Origin: Noviherbaspirillum cavernae
GTDB taxonomy: Bacteria > Pseudomonadota > Gammaproteobacteria > Burkholderiales > Burkholderiaceae_D
Length of the DNA stretch: 64,000 nucleotides
Direction of reading: 5' to 3'
Assembly: GCF_003590875.1 (NCBI RefSeq)
Contig: NZ_QYUN01000002.1
Coordinates: forward strand, 1,364,001-1,428,000
In this document: positions 8,472 to 17,480 of the stretch, one piece after another
Layout of the letters: the number at the start of each line of letters is the position of its first letter
Position numbering within the stretch: position 1 is the stretch's first letter
Made by a program: the position numbers and the translations under genes
The notes under the pieces: model-generated
Seen by the model: the letters and a program-made list of their open reading frames with translations, nothing else
Told to the model about the DNA's origin: nothing
Databases searched by the model: none

Positions 8472-10163
8472 TCAGCGTGTTGCTGCCGTGCTTTGGTCGG
8501 AATCGGGCTTCATGGCTGGGGGCCTCACCCTCGGGACGATCACCTTGTAATCGGGCTGCGCGTCGAATCTCGGCGACATGATCTGCACTTCATGCTCGTT
8601 GAATACATCCACGATGTTGCCGTACAGCGCGTGCAGCAATTCATAACGCTGTTCCGGCTGTTCGATATAGGAAACCAGTTCGTACATGATGTCAAAATTC
8701 GCAAGCTCCAGTTGCAGCACGTGCGGTTCGATGTCCTGCCGCACGCCGACCGTGCGCCGTGAAGCTTCGATCAGCATGGCCTCGACCTGCCGCCATGCGG
8801 TGTCGTAGCCGATGGAGACTTTTGCGACGATGGTGGCGCCTCGGGAAGCCTGCAGGCGCGAATAATTCTTGACCTTCTTGCTGACCATGAGCGCGTTGGG
8901 AATCGTGAGTTCTTCGTGGGCATGGGTTTCGATCTTGGTGGACAGCAATCCGATATAGGTGACGACTCCTGTCGTATCGTCTATCGCGACCATGTCGCCC
9001 TCGGCCAGCGCGCGCGAATACACCAGCACCAGGCCGCTCATCATCTGGTTGATGACGCCCGTCCCGCCCAGCGTGAGCATGAGGCCGGCGATGACACTGA
9101 TGCCCTGGAACGCCAGGCTGTCGGACCCCGGTATGTGCGGATAGGCGAGCGCCAGCGCAAACAGCCATATGAGAATGATCACGAGCAGGCGCGTCGCGCC
9201 GGCGGTGTCGGGATGCATGAAAGGTACCGACAGCGTGGCATCCTGAACTGCGCGGAAGAATGTGTTCAGCAACTGAACCACCATGCGGGTAATGGTGAAA
9301 ATCACGATGACGGTCAGGATGCCGGGTGCCGAATCGATCGCGCCCTGCGCCAGATTCTGGATCACGTGGATCACGTTGGCGGCAAGCTCGTCACCCCATG
9401 GCGCGGTATAGGGGAAGCTGCGCAGTACAAAGGCAAGCCACACATAGCCGACGACAAACAGCAGCACCCACAGCACCAGCATCGTGATGCGCTCGATGAA
9501 GATCCTTGTCATCGCCATCACGTCGATGCCGCGCACCACATACTTGTCCAGCGAGCGCAGCGTGCGGCGTTCCAGCGCCTGGCGTATGTGGTTTTTCAAA
9601 CGCATGATGAGCCATATCGCGAGCAGGAATGCCGCGGTTGCCGCAATCGACAGGAGGATGCCGTTGATCCATGTCTTCGGCTCGTACTGTTCGCGCATTG
9701 CCTTCAGTGCCGAGGAAAGCCTGCCGGCGGCTGCCGATGCCGCGTCTTCGAGTGACTCTTCGGCGAGCGGATCAAGATCGGCTCTGGTCAGCACGAACAG
9801 CGTGGCCGATCCCAGCACCACGCCGATGCCGGACTGATCGCCGATGATGATTTCCTTGAGGGATATTGGAGCGCCCAGTTCCGCGTCAGTCAGGCGGTCG
9901 ATGCGCGCGTTGGCATATTGCGCCCGCTGCAATGGCGTTGTGTCTGCGAGGGTGCTGCGCAGAATGACGATGTCGCGGTTGGCAACGCGCAGCCAGACGG
10001 GGCTGCTTGCGGCATCGTAGTAGGCGGCCTTGCCATGGGCGTAGGCGTCGGGAACGTAAGGGGCGGCCGCGATGGCCGACGGGAAGCAGAGGATCAGCCA
10101 TGTCAGCCATGACAATGCCGCCATGAGCCGGCATGATCTGTTGAGGATGCGTTTGTCGCGCAT
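8472..10163 (-). CDS. MscS-family mechanosensitive channel with large N-terminal periplasmic region
   Basis: A protein of about 563 residues with a signal-like N-terminus (hydrophobic segment ending in AIAAAP), a periplasmic domain of ~140 residues, several transmembrane helices and a C-terminal MscS domain. The pore/beta region is visible as SLAFQGISVIAGLMLTLGG, MSGLVLVYSRALAEGDMV and a THAHEELTIPNALMVSKKV segment, the usual MscS order. It should open on membrane tension to release solutes. ATG 10163 is chosen because it starts a plausible signal peptide; an in-frame ATG at 10265 exists. A perfect DosR-like palindrome with a -10-like hexamer points towards this gene from 10357. Confidence 0.85.
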   Translation of the reverse strand: MRDKRILNRSCRLMAALSWLTWLILCFPSAIAAAPYVPDAYAHGKAAYYDAASSPVWLRVANRDIVILRSTLADTTPLQRAQYANARIDRLTDAELGAPISLKEIIIGDQSGIGVVLGSATLFVLTRADLDPLAEESLEDAASAAAGRLSSALKAMREQYEPKTWINGILLSIAATAAFLLAIWLIMRLKNHIRQALERRTLRSLDKYVVRGIDVMAMTRIFIERITMLVLWVLLFVVGYVWLAFVLRSFPYTAPWGDELAANVIHVIQNLAQGAIDSAPGILTVIVIFTITRMVVQLLNTFFRAVQDATLSVPFMHPDTAGATRLLVIILIWLFALALAYPHIPGSDSLAFQGISVIAGLMLTLGGTGVINQMMSGLVLVYSRALAEGDMVAIDDTTGVVTYIGLLSTKIETHAHEELTIPNALMVSKKVKNYSRLQASRGATIVAKVSIGYDTAWRQVEAMLIEASRRTVGVRQDIEPHVLQLELANFDIMYELVSYIEQPEQRYELLHALYGNIVDVFNEHEVQIMSPRFDAQPDYKVIVPRVRPPAMKPDSDQSTAATR

Positions 10164-10312
10164 GACATGTTCTATCGGCAGAAAAGCGTTTGATCGTGCG
10201 GCATCCCGCCGCTTCCCGGCGGGATATGGCGTACGGGGCATGTCGGCATCATGCGCGGCAGACATGACTGCGGGGATTGCTGATGGGTGGCATCAGCCGC
10301 CGCATGTTTTGC

Positions 10313-10357
10313 ATTCTGCCGGCGGCGGTAGCGTTTGCCTATTGGACCTAGGTCCAA
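10313..10357 (-). promoter_or_regulatory. Palindromic activator box A with -10, towards mscS
   Basis: TTGGACCTAGGTCCAA (10342-10357) is a perfect 16-bp palindrome. On the minus strand CAGAAT (10318-10313) lies 34 bp from its centre, the same spacing as at the other boxes here; no -10-like hexamer exists at that spacing on the plus strand. It is assigned to mscS. Confidence 0.6.
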
Positions 10358-10421
10358 CAGCAAGACGTGGTGGTTGATGCCGGCGGTCATGCATTTTCAT
10401 GCTGCTGCGCATGGCGGCGAA

Positions 10422-10466
10422 TTGTCCCAAAGTCCAATAGGCTTTCATGGCTTGCGCATCTAAGCT
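10422..10466 (+). promoter_or_regulatory. Activator box B with -10, upstream of first SYLF lipoprotein
   Basis: TTGTCCCAAAGTCCAA (10422-10437) has a perfect right half and a degenerate left half. TAAGCT (10461-10466) lies 34 bp from the centre. The lipoprotein start codon is about 70 bp further on. Together with box A it fills the 371-bp gap between the mscS start and the lipoprotein gene. Confidence 0.5.
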
Positions 10467-10534
10467 GTAACAGGCAGGCGAGAGGCAAGCACGCGCGGCG
10501 CTTTGCCAACAGACGGTAACGTATCGGGGGTGCC

Positions 10535-11218
10535 ATGCATGACATCATTTCTCGCAGAATCGGATGGGCGGCCATCGGTCTGCTTTTTCTTCTCGGCGGT
10601 TGCGCCTCCACGGCGCCCACCGCGAATCCTCAGAGCAGCGTCAACGCGGCTCTCGCGACTGTAAGCGCTTTCAAGAACGATGCCGAAACCCAATGGCTGT
10701 GGGACAACCTGAAACGCGCCCGCGCGGTCCTGATCGTCAGTCCGCGATTCAATACGGGAGTGGCGCTGACGCTCGACTCAGGCAGCGGCATCTGGTCCGG
10801 TCCGGCCTTCTATAACGTGGTGCGCATCGATGCGACAGGAGCCGGCATGCGGGTGGGCGAGCAGAACACGGAGATGATCGCCGCCGTGATGAGCCAGAAG
10901 GCATTGAACTGGCTCTTGTCGCCCTCATTGCCGCGCGGCGAGTTGAACATTGTTACCGGACCTTACGAGCCGGGCAACAGTGTGCCTGCCAACGCGGACG
11001 TGGTTGTTTTCTCGAGGACGAAAGGCGAATACGGCCCGCTCAATCTGGCGGGCATGCTGATCGCCATCGACAAGGCAGCCAACCAGACCTACTACGGACT
11101 TGCTGTCACGCCCGAAGAGATTCTCATGCGCCGCCGCGTCAGCCGACCGGAGGCGCTGCCCTTGCAGAAAGCCCTGACTGCCGCGGCTGCCAATTCGACG
11201 GCGACCGATGCGAAATGA
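10535..11218 (+). CDS. SYLF-domain (YSC84-like) lipoprotein
   Basis: A 227-residue exported lipoprotein with a lipobox (LLGGC, Cys at about residue 22) followed by a SYLF domain, the fold found in yeast Ysc84 and human SH3YL1 that binds lipids in eukaryotes. Conserved elements are RARAVLIVSP near residue 62, IWSGPAFYNV near residue 87 and ADVVVFSRTKGEYGPLNLAG near residue 155. The bacterial role is unknown; an outer-membrane-attached lipid-binding role is inference. It starts at 10535 after a GGGGG ribosome site. A paralogue follows at 11395, and both have an upstream activator box. Confidence 0.82.
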   Translation: MHDIISRRIGWAAIGLLFLLGGCASTAPTANPQSSVNAALATVSAFKNDAETQWLWDNLKRARAVLIVSPRFNTGVALTLDSGSGIWSGPAFYNVVRIDATGAGMRVGEQNTEMIAAVMSQKALNWLLSPSLPRGELNIVTGPYEPGNSVPANADVVVFSRTKGEYGPLNLAGMLIAIDKAANQTYYGLAVTPEEILMRRRVSRPEALPLQKALTAAAANSTATDAK

Positions 11219-11262
11219 TCGTCGTCAATGGAAGTGTATTTAGGCGGTTTTTCAGTGCCGCA

Positions 11263-11307
11263 TTTCCCCAAGGTCCAATAGGCCATCGTCGTCAATTACC
11301 GTAATCT
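11263..11307 (+). promoter_or_regulatory. Activator box C with -10, upstream of second SYLF lipoprotein
   Basis: TTTCCCCAAGGTCCAA (11263-11278) keeps the GGTCCAATAG right half seen at other boxes. TAATCT (11302-11307) is 34 bp from its centre. The next gene starts at 11395. Confidence 0.5.
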
Positions 11308-11394
11308 GATAGAAGCCGTGCTGGTATGCCGCTCGGCGCTGGTAGCGTCATCTTCGTTGACTTGTGGCTCAAAGCCAGAATCCTGGGGGCAATC

Positions 11395-12081
11395 ATGCTT
11401 GAAATAAATTTTCGCAAATTCAGTTTAATCGCCGTCTGCTTCTCCTTTCTTCTCGCCGGCTGCGCCGCAACGGGAACGAAGGAAGATGCGACCGCCAGCG
11501 TACGTGCGGCAGAAGCCACGTTGACCAATTTCCAGAACGATCCGGAGATGCGATGGATGCGTGATCACCTGAAGGATGCACGGGCCGTTCTGATCAGTCC
11601 GCGCATCCTGAAGGCGGGCTTCGTCTTCGGCGGCTCTGGCGGTTCGGGCGTGTTGCTGGTGCGCGGCGAAGGCGGACGCAGCTGGGCAGGTCCGGCGTTC
11701 TACCGGCTGGCCACCGCCAGCGTGGGCTTCCAGGCAGGCGTCGATTCGTCCGAGATGGTGGCGCTGGTCATGTCGGAGAAGGCATTGAACTCGCTGCTGT
11801 CCACCTCGTTCAAGCTCGGCGGTGAAGTGAGCGTGTCGGCCGGTCCGGTCGGCATGGGCGCGGGCGCACCGGTGAATGCCGACATGATCGTGTTTACCCG
11901 CTCGAAGGGACTGTACGGCGGCCTCAATGTCGATGGCACGGTGATCTCGATCGATACCGCGGGCAACGAGTCCTTCTACGGAAAACCTGTGACGCCGGTC
12001 GATATCCTCGTGAGGAAGAATGTCAGCAGCCCGAATGCGGCGTCGATACAAAGGACGCTGGCCGGTTCGGCAGGAAAGTGA
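11395..12081 (+). CDS. Second SYLF-domain (YSC84-like) lipoprotein
   Basis: A 228-residue paralogue of the preceding lipoprotein: lipobox LLAGC (Cys at about residue 22), then a SYLF domain with DARAVLISPRI, RSWAGPAFYRLA and ADMIVFTRSKGLYGGLNVDG. It has an extra glycine-rich loop (FGGSGGSGVLLVRGEGG) not seen in the first copy, as in classic SYLF proteins. The ATG at 11395 after TGGGGGC is the start; the upstream extension of the frame is untranslated leader. A short hairpin at 12084-12098 follows. The pair looks like an old tandem duplication that kept separate promoters. Confidence 0.82.
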   Translation: MLEINFRKFSLIAVCFSFLLAGCAATGTKEDATASVRAAEATLTNFQNDPEMRWMRDHLKDARAVLISPRILKAGFVFGGSGGSGVLLVRGEGGRSWAGPAFYRLATASVGFQAGVDSSEMVALVMSEKALNSLLSTSFKLGGEVSVSAGPVGMGAGAPVNADMIVFTRSKGLYGGLNVDGTVISIDTAGNESFYGKPVTPVDILVRKNVSSPNAASIQRTLAGSAGK

Positions 12082-12083
12082 TT

Positions 12084-12098
12084 CCGGACATTGTCCGG
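12084..12098 (+). other. Short hairpin after second SYLF gene
   Basis: CCGGAC and GTCCGG arms with a 3-base loop directly after the stop codon. There is no T run, so it may only attenuate or protect the transcript. Confidence 0.3.
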
Positions 12099-12226
12099 TC
12101 AACAAGCGGGCCGCAACGATGCCCGCATGAACACAATCAAACAGGCGACGCGTTATCTTGCGCCGTGCAGCCGTCTCGGACAGGCCGCGCGGCGCAAGCG
12201 CGCATGATCGACAGGAGAGGGCGGCC

Positions 12227-13174
12227 ATGAAAAAAAGGATGTGCGCAATTGCGGCAATCGGTGCCGCACTGGGCGGAGGACATTTCGCCGCCCATGCGAC
12301 CGAAGGCGGTGTGGGACGTCCGATTACCGGCCAGCAGGTGTTTTCGAATGCGGGCATCGTGCCGCCCGAGCCGGGCTGGGTCGCGCAGTTCAGCAGCATC
12401 TACTACAAGGGCGACATGGGCGGCAACCGTGCCGTGCCGATCGTCGGTAACGTGGGCGCCGGTATCGACATGAAGGTGTCGTACAACATCGCAAATCTGA
12501 CGCGCGTGTGGGGTACGGGGCCGGGCGGCTGGAGCTACGCGTCCGCGATCGGACTGCCGCTGCAATACACCAAGGTGCAGACGAGCCTCACCACGGTGCG
12601 CCGTGATATCGGCAACAGCGACGACTCGACGCAGTTTGCCGACATGCTGTTCACGCCGATTGCGGCGGGCTATCACTTCAGCAAGACGGAGCATCTGTCG
12701 CTGTCCCTGCCGATCTATGCGCCGACAGGTTCCTACGATCCCAATCGCCTCGCCAATGCGGGCCAGAATGTGTGGACCTTCATGCCGACCGTCGCCTATA
12801 CCAGGCTCGACGGCAAGGGCGGCGAGTTCAGCGTGCTGAGCGCGCTGGAGTTCTACACGCGCAACAACGACACCGATTACAAGAGTGGCACGCTGTTCCG
12901 GATCGATGCCTTGTGGACGGTCGGCCTGAAGAACGGCTGGAGCGTCGGTGCGGTGGGCGGATGGATCGAGCAGATCAGTGACGACAGCAGCCCGCTGGCC
13001 GATCGGGTGGGCGGCTTTCGCGGCAGCGCGTTCGGCATCGGGCCGGTGGTGAACTGGGGCGGCAAGCTCGGCAACTTGCCGGGCAGCTTCAGCGCGCGCT
13101 GGGTGCCCGACTGGACCACGGACAACCGGCCCAAGGGCAACGGATTCAGCCTCAGCTTCGTGCTGCAGTTCTGA
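12227..13174 (+). CDS. Outer-membrane channel, phenol-degradation MetA-like family (PF13557 type)
   Basis: A 315-residue protein with a cleavable signal peptide (AAHA-TEGG cut near residue 25) and an alternating, aromatic-rich beta-barrel pattern ending in a terminal phenylalanine (SLSFVLQF). It resembles the 'MetA-pathway of phenol degradation' family of outer-membrane proteins, which are often placed beside catabolic genes and are thought to pass hydrophobic compounds. The specific substrate is unknown. The start is fixed by AGGAGAGGG before 12227. It is followed by a HAD lipoprotein in the same direction and probably shares its transcript. Confidence 0.75.
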   Translation: MKKRMCAIAAIGAALGGGHFAAHATEGGVGRPITGQQVFSNAGIVPPEPGWVAQFSSIYYKGDMGGNRAVPIVGNVGAGIDMKVSYNIANLTRVWGTGPGGWSYASAIGLPLQYTKVQTSLTTVRRDIGNSDDSTQFADMLFTPIAAGYHFSKTEHLSLSLPIYAPTGSYDPNRLANAGQNVWTFMPTVAYTRLDGKGGEFSVLSALEFYTRNNDTDYKSGTLFRIDALWTVGLKNGWSVGAVGGWIEQISDDSSPLADRVGGFRGSAFGIGPVVNWGGKLGNLPGSFSARWVPDWTTDNRPKGNGFSLSFVLQF

Positions 13175-13228
13175 TGTCGAACGTGGGGCGGTATTGCCGA
13201 CGAGAGGACGATTGGAGGGAGAGCATCG

Positions 13229-14320
13229 ATGAGGTTCACACCGGTGACGACATTCATGGCGATGGCGAAGCTGTTGCTGCTGCTCGCGCTTGCCGGATGT
13301 CAATCGGCTCCGCTGCAGGCGCAGAAAGACCCGCTGCCGTCCTGGAACGATGGTCCGACCAAGCAGACGATCCTGGGCTTCGTGCGCCGCGTGACGACCG
13401 AAGGCAGTGCGGATTTCGTCCCGATTGCGGACCGGATCGCGACCTTCGACAACGACGGCACGCTGTGGGCGGAGAAGCCGCTGCCGAACGAAGTGTATTT
13501 CGTGTTCGCCCGTGTGCACGAAATGGCGGCGCGCGACCCCAGCCTGCGCGAGAAACAACCGTTCAAGGCCGTTCTGGAAAACGATGTTGCCTATTTTCAG
13601 CAGCACGGTGCCAAGGCCATCGTGGAACTGCTCGTCGCCACGCATGGCAACCTGACGCAGGAACAGTTTGCAGCGGAAGTGCGTCGCTTCCTGGATACGC
13701 AGCACCATCCGAAACTGAATCGGCCATTCACCGCGACGGCCTATGCGCCGATGCTGGAGCTGCTCGCTTACCTGCGCGCCAACGGATTCCAGACATGGCT
13801 CTGCTCGGGCGGCACCATCGACTTCATGCGCGTGTTCTCCTATCAGACCTACGGCATTCGCCCCGATCAGGTGATCGGCACCGAACTCAAGCGTGAATCG
13901 AAGGTGATTGACGGCCGGCGCGTGATCTGGCGCCTGCCGGCGGTCGAGTCGATCAACGACAAGGAAACGAAGCCGGTCGGCATCGACCTCCATATCGGCA
14001 AGCGGCCCGTGATCGCAGGAGGCAACGTGTTGAGCGAAGGCGACATTGCGATGATGGAATATTCGAAGGGGCGTCAGGGACCTTCGCTGCAATTGCTGAT
14101 CGATCATGACGATGCCGAGCGGGAATTCGCCTATCAGGAAAAGGACAATGTCTCGCTCAATGCGGCGCGGCAGCAGGGGTTCACTGTGGTCAGCGTGAAG
14201 CGCGACTGGCGGAATGTGTTCGGCGCGCAGCCTGGCGCGAAGCAGACTTCATCCGTGGAACCGGCACCAATGGACCGGCGCAGCATGGCAGTGCCGCAGT
14301 TTCTGCAGGTCGCCAGATGA
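13229..14320 (+). CDS. HAD-superfamily phosphatase lipoprotein
   Basis: A 363-residue exported lipoprotein (lipobox LALAGC, Cys at about residue 24) with a haloacid-dehalogenase phosphohydrolase domain. Motif I is FDNDGTLW near residue 72 (DxDGT), motif II the CSGG near residue 193, and the later acidic region EGDIAMMEY near residue 272 takes the place of the usual GDxxxD. It should act as a periplasmic or outer-membrane phosphatase; the substrate is unknown. Its cytoplasmic paralogue at 59421 shares WNDG at the N-terminus and the motif-I segment. The ATG of the following DUF202 gene overlaps its stop. Confidence 0.82.
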   Translation: MRFTPVTTFMAMAKLLLLLALAGCQSAPLQAQKDPLPSWNDGPTKQTILGFVRRVTTEGSADFVPIADRIATFDNDGTLWAEKPLPNEVYFVFARVHEMAARDPSLREKQPFKAVLENDVAYFQQHGAKAIVELLVATHGNLTQEQFAAEVRRFLDTQHHPKLNRPFTATAYAPMLELLAYLRANGFQTWLCSGGTIDFMRVFSYQTYGIRPDQVIGTELKRESKVIDGRRVIWRLPAVESINDKETKPVGIDLHIGKRPVIAGGNVLSEGDIAMMEYSKGRQGPSLQLLIDHDDAEREFAYQEKDNVSLNAARQQGFTVVSVKRDWRNVFGAQPGAKQTSSVEPAPMDRRSMAVPQFLQVAR

Positions 14321-14823
14321 AGATCGCAGAGTTAAATCTGATTACGGAGCACAGCATGGCAGTAGAGCAGATCACATCGAAGTCGAGCGCCGACGAGATA
14401 TCCGTCGAGATGTCGGAGCGGCGCACGGGCATGTCGTTCCAGCGCACGCGCATGAGCGCGGACCGCACGCTGATGTCGGTGATCCGAACCTCCCTGTCGC
14501 TGATCAGCTTTGGCTTCACCATTGCGCAGTTCTTCTCGCATCTGCAGCAAACGAACATCCTGAAAGCCGGCGAGCATGCGCCGCGCAACTTCGGCCTTGC
14601 GCTGGTGATACTGGGAATCGGAATACTGCTGGTGGGCATCGTGTATCACGTGAATTTCATGCGTGAATTGCGTGCCGAACGAACAAGACTGATGGCGGCA
14701 GGACTCGTGCATGGTGAGAGCAGCTATCCGCTCTCTTTTACGCTGATGATCGCCATGGCGCTGCTGATACTCGGTTTTCTGGCGTTTGCCAGCATGGTGT
14801 GGAAGATCGGGCCGTTCTATTGA
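14317..14823 (+). CDS. DUF202 (YidH-type) membrane protein, first copy
   Basis: A protein of 155-168 residues with three transmembrane helices in a DUF202 domain. The family signature is RTLMSVIRTSLSLISFGFTI near residue 52; helices follow near residues 85-110 and 140-160. The ATG at 14317 overlaps the HAD stop codon, but the ATG at 14356 has a better ribosome site (ACGGAGC) and may be the real start. Function is unknown. It is one of two DUF202 genes that bracket a DUF1622 gene here. Confidence 0.8.
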   Translation: MKIAELNLITEHSMAVEQITSKSSADEISVEMSERRTGMSFQRTRMSADRTLMSVIRTSLSLISFGFTIAQFFSHLQQTNILKAGEHAPRNFGLALVILGIGILLVGIVYHVNFMRELRAERTRLMAAGLVHGESSYPLSFTLMIAMALLILGFLAFASMVWKIGPFY

Positions 14824-14850
14824 GGATAGAACAAGAGGGGAGTGCTGGAC

Positions 14851-15240
14851 ATGGAGGCCGTTCTGCATGTCGCTGTGGGATATGTCGCGTTCGGCCTCGA
14901 TGCCGCCGCAGTGCTGATGGTTGCCATCGGCGGCATCGATGCGTTTGTGCGCATATTTCTGGTGATTGTGCACAGGCATGCGAGAGGCGTTCAGTATCGC
15001 GCGATCTTCATCGAATTTGCGCGCTGGCTGGTGGCGGCGCTCACCTTCCAGCTCGGCTCGGATATCGTGAATACGACGATTTCCCCCGGCTGGGATGATC
15101 TCGGTCGGTTGGCCGCAACAGCCGGCATTCGCACCTTCCTGACCTATTTCCTCGACCGCGACCTCGAGAAGGCGCGAGAAGCACAACACGAGCGACAGCG
15201 TGAAGGAGCGGAAGGAGAGCGCCATGTCGAGCCTACCTGA
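14851..15240 (+). CDS. DUF1622 membrane protein
   Basis: A 129-residue DUF1622 protein with three hydrophobic segments (about residues 8-36, 55-75 and a weaker one near 90-103) and a charged C-terminal tail. The sequence FARWLVAALTFQLGSDIVNT is the family's conserved second helix. The ATG at 14851 follows GAGGGGAG at good spacing; a GTG at 14842 is possible. The 3' end overlaps the next gene by 17 bp. The function is unknown, and co-occurrence with DUF202 suggests a small membrane complex (inference). Confidence 0.78.
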   Translation: MEAVLHVAVGYVAFGLDAAAVLMVAIGGIDAFVRIFLVIVHRHARGVQYRAIFIEFARWLVAALTFQLGSDIVNTTISPGWDDLGRLAATAGIRTFLTYFLDRDLEKAREAQHERQREGAEGERHVEPT

Positions 15241-15613
15241 CTCCGCTGAATCCGCCGGGATCAAGCCGCATGTTTCCGAGCAGCTTGCCAACGAAAGGAC
15301 CTTTCTCGCGTGGCTGCGCACCTCGGTTTCCTTGATCAGCTTCGGCATCACGATCAACCGGTTCAGTCTCTACCTGATCCAGTCGCAAGAGATCGGCAGG
15401 CAGCGCGCGCCGCTGCATGACATCGAGTTGACCGGCATCGGCATGGTGATCGCCGGCATCCTGATGATCGGTTTTGCGGCGCTGCATTACTCGGCGGTCA
15501 GCAAGTCGATCGACCGGGGCGAATACCGTGTGTATCGCGGACCGGTCTACGTGACGAGCATTCTGGTGATGATCCTTGGGGCAGTGAGCCTGTACTGGCT
15601 GTTCAGGCGATGA
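15224..15613 (+). CDS. DUF202 (YidH-type) membrane protein, second copy
   Basis: A 129-residue DUF202 protein with three helices. It carries NERTFLAWLRTSVSLISFGI near residue 23, the canonical family motif, closer to E. coli YidH than the first copy. The start at 15224 follows AAGGAGAGCGCC; the longer frame from 15200 lies within DUF1622 and is not needed. The stop overlaps the ATG of a possible upstream start of the phospholipase D gene. Function is unknown. Confidence 0.82.
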   Translation: MSSLPDSAESAGIKPHVSEQLANERTFLAWLRTSVSLISFGITINRFSLYLIQSQEIGRQRAPLHDIELTGIGMVIAGILMIGFAALHYSAVSKSIDRGEYRVYRGPVYVTSILVMILGAVSLYWLFRR

Positions 15614-15624
15614 GGAGGGCGACG

Positions 15625-17208
15625 ATGGACGCACAGCGAGTATCCGGGAGCGCAAGCTGGTGGCTGGTGATGCTGCTTGCCTGCCTCCTCTCCGCATGCG
15701 CCGGTTTGCCGAAGGTCGAGCGGCAGGAATCGTACGTGGTCCGCGATACCGTGCAGACCCGGCTCGGACAGGCGGCTGCGCCGCAGCTGGAGGCGCATCC
15801 CGGGCAATCCGGTTTCTTTCCGCTGGTGCAGGGCATCGATGCATTCGCCGCACGCATGTCGCTTGCAAGAGCGGCGCAGCGAACGCTCGATCTGCAGTAC
15901 TACATCTTCCATGACGATCAGACCGGACTGGCGCTGATCGGCGAACTGCTCGCGGCTGCCGAGCGCGGCGTGCGCGTGCGCGTGCTGGTGGATGACATTC
16001 ATACCGAGGGGAAGGATCGTTCGCTTGCGATCGCCGATTCGCATCCGAATATCGAAGTGCGACTGTTCAATCCCTTCGCCCACCGCAATGCGCGCTGGCT
16101 CGATTTCGTCGGCGATTTCAGGCGCGTCAACCGGCGCATGCACAACAAGTCGATGACCGCCGACAACCAGGCCACCATCGTGGGCGGACGCAATATCGGC
16201 GACGAGTATTTCTCCGCCAAGACCGACGTGGACTTCAGCGACTTCGACATCCTTGCCCTGGGACCGGTGGTGACGGAAGTGTCGGCGCAGTTCGACGCCT
16301 ACTGGAACAGTGCGCATGCCTATCCGGCCAGCGCCTTCAACACCGGCGCGCCGATCGGGCCTGACGACTACCGCGAGCTGCGCGCGCGCGTCGAGGAACG
16401 CGCCGCATCGTTGCGTAACACGGCGTACGCCAATGCCGTACAGGAAAACGAACTGACGCAGGACATCAAGCGCGGCGAGATGGAGGCTTACTGGGGTACT
16501 GCAACGGTCATCGCCGATCCGCCCGACAAGCTGCTGCTGTCGGCGGAAAGCAGTCCGGCATTGGCAATCACCAAGCTGGCAAAGGTGCTGGCGCAGGCGC
16601 AGCGCGAGCTGGTGTTGATGTCGCCTTATTTCGTGCCCGGGCCGCGCGGCGTGCAATGGCTGCAGGACATGATCCGGCGTGGCGTGCATGTCAAGATCAT
16701 CACCAACTCGTTCGCCGCGACCGATGTGCAAGCCGTGCATGCGGGCTACACGACCTATCGCACGACCTTGCTGAAAGCCGGCGTCGAACTGTACGAGATG
16801 AAACCGACCGCCTACTCGGAAAGAGCGCGCCAGGGCAGGCAGCGCGGTTTGACGGGTTCTTCCAGAGCAAGCCTGCATGCGAAGACCTACATGACGGATC
16901 GGCGCACGCTGTTCGTCGGCTCGCTCAATCTCGACGGCCGATCCGCCATGCTGAACACCGAAATGGGGGTGGTCCTCGAAAACGAGGCCTTGTGCAAGAT
17001 GCTGCACGACAATCTGACAGGCGACATCCTCGATGTCGCCTACCGCGTGCAATTGGTCACCGATGCGCAAACCGGCAACCAGCATCTGACATGGATCACG
17101 CGCGAGGACGGCAAGGAGGTGATCTACGACAGCGAGCCGGAAATGAGCGCGTTCCAGAAAGTGATTCAGGGCGTGCTGAAAATACTGCCGATCGAGGAAC
17201 AGTTGTGA
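15625..17208 (+). CDS. Phospholipase D-family lipoprotein (cardiolipin synthase-like)
   Basis: A 527-residue PLD-superfamily protein with lipobox LLSAC. Two HKD motifs are visible: RMHNKSMTAD (HxKx4D) near residue 171 and SLHAKTYMTD near residue 418, each followed by the expected glycine-rich segment (GGRNIGDEY and GSLNLDGRS). Such proteins transfer phosphatidyl groups (ClsC-like) or cleave phospholipids; the lipid anchor puts the catalytic site in the periplasm. The ATG at 15625 has a GAGGAGG site 6 bp upstream and is preferred over 15610. It is the last gene of the run starting with the second SYLF gene. Confidence 0.87.
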   Translation: MDAQRVSGSASWWLVMLLACLLSACAGLPKVERQESYVVRDTVQTRLGQAAAPQLEAHPGQSGFFPLVQGIDAFAARMSLARAAQRTLDLQYYIFHDDQTGLALIGELLAAAERGVRVRVLVDDIHTEGKDRSLAIADSHPNIEVRLFNPFAHRNARWLDFVGDFRRVNRRMHNKSMTADNQATIVGGRNIGDEYFSAKTDVDFSDFDILALGPVVTEVSAQFDAYWNSAHAYPASAFNTGAPIGPDDYRELRARVEERAASLRNTAYANAVQENELTQDIKRGEMEAYWGTATVIADPPDKLLLSAESSPALAITKLAKVLAQAQRELVLMSPYFVPGPRGVQWLQDMIRRGVHVKIITNSFAATDVQAVHAGYTTYRTTLLKAGVELYEMKPTAYSERARQGRQRGLTGSSRASLHAKTYMTDRRTLFVGSLNLDGRSAMLNTEMGVVLENEALCKMLHDNLTGDILDVAYRVQLVTDAQTGNQHLTWITREDGKEVIYDSEPEMSAFQKVIQGVLKILPIEEQL

Positions 17209-17283
17209 AGGCAGCGCGGCCCGCTGCGTCTCGAAACATGCCGCCGCGTTGACCGGCGCGACAGTTGTTCCTGCGCATGTTGT

Positions 17284-17328
17284 AAGACTAAAGTCCAATA
17301 GTTGGCTGCACGCCGGACGGCTATGATT
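17284..17328 (+). promoter_or_regulatory. Activator box D with -10, upstream of the large repeat protein
   Basis: TAAGACTAAAGTCCAA (17284-17299) contains GACT-AA-AGTC, the core arrangement of the mycobacterial DosR box. TATGAT (17323-17328) is exactly 34 bp from its centre. It is the only recognisable signal in the 272-bp gap before the gene at 17481. Confidence 0.6.
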
Positions 17329-17480
17329 TTCATTACCGCGCTCCGGCAAGGGACATGGGGGCGTTGCCCTGCTGCATCGTCGATTCAACAATCAATCATC
17401 GTTGCTTCCTGTTCTCCCACGCAGCGCAAGAAGCCTTCGCTTCGGTCGTTCCCGATGTTTTTCTTTGCAAGTTGCTCGCT

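Noticed and set aside
12137..14107. A 656-codon minus-strand open frame
   Set aside because: It lies antisense to the outer-membrane channel and HAD lipoprotein, both with clear motifs, and its composition is typical of an antisense frame.
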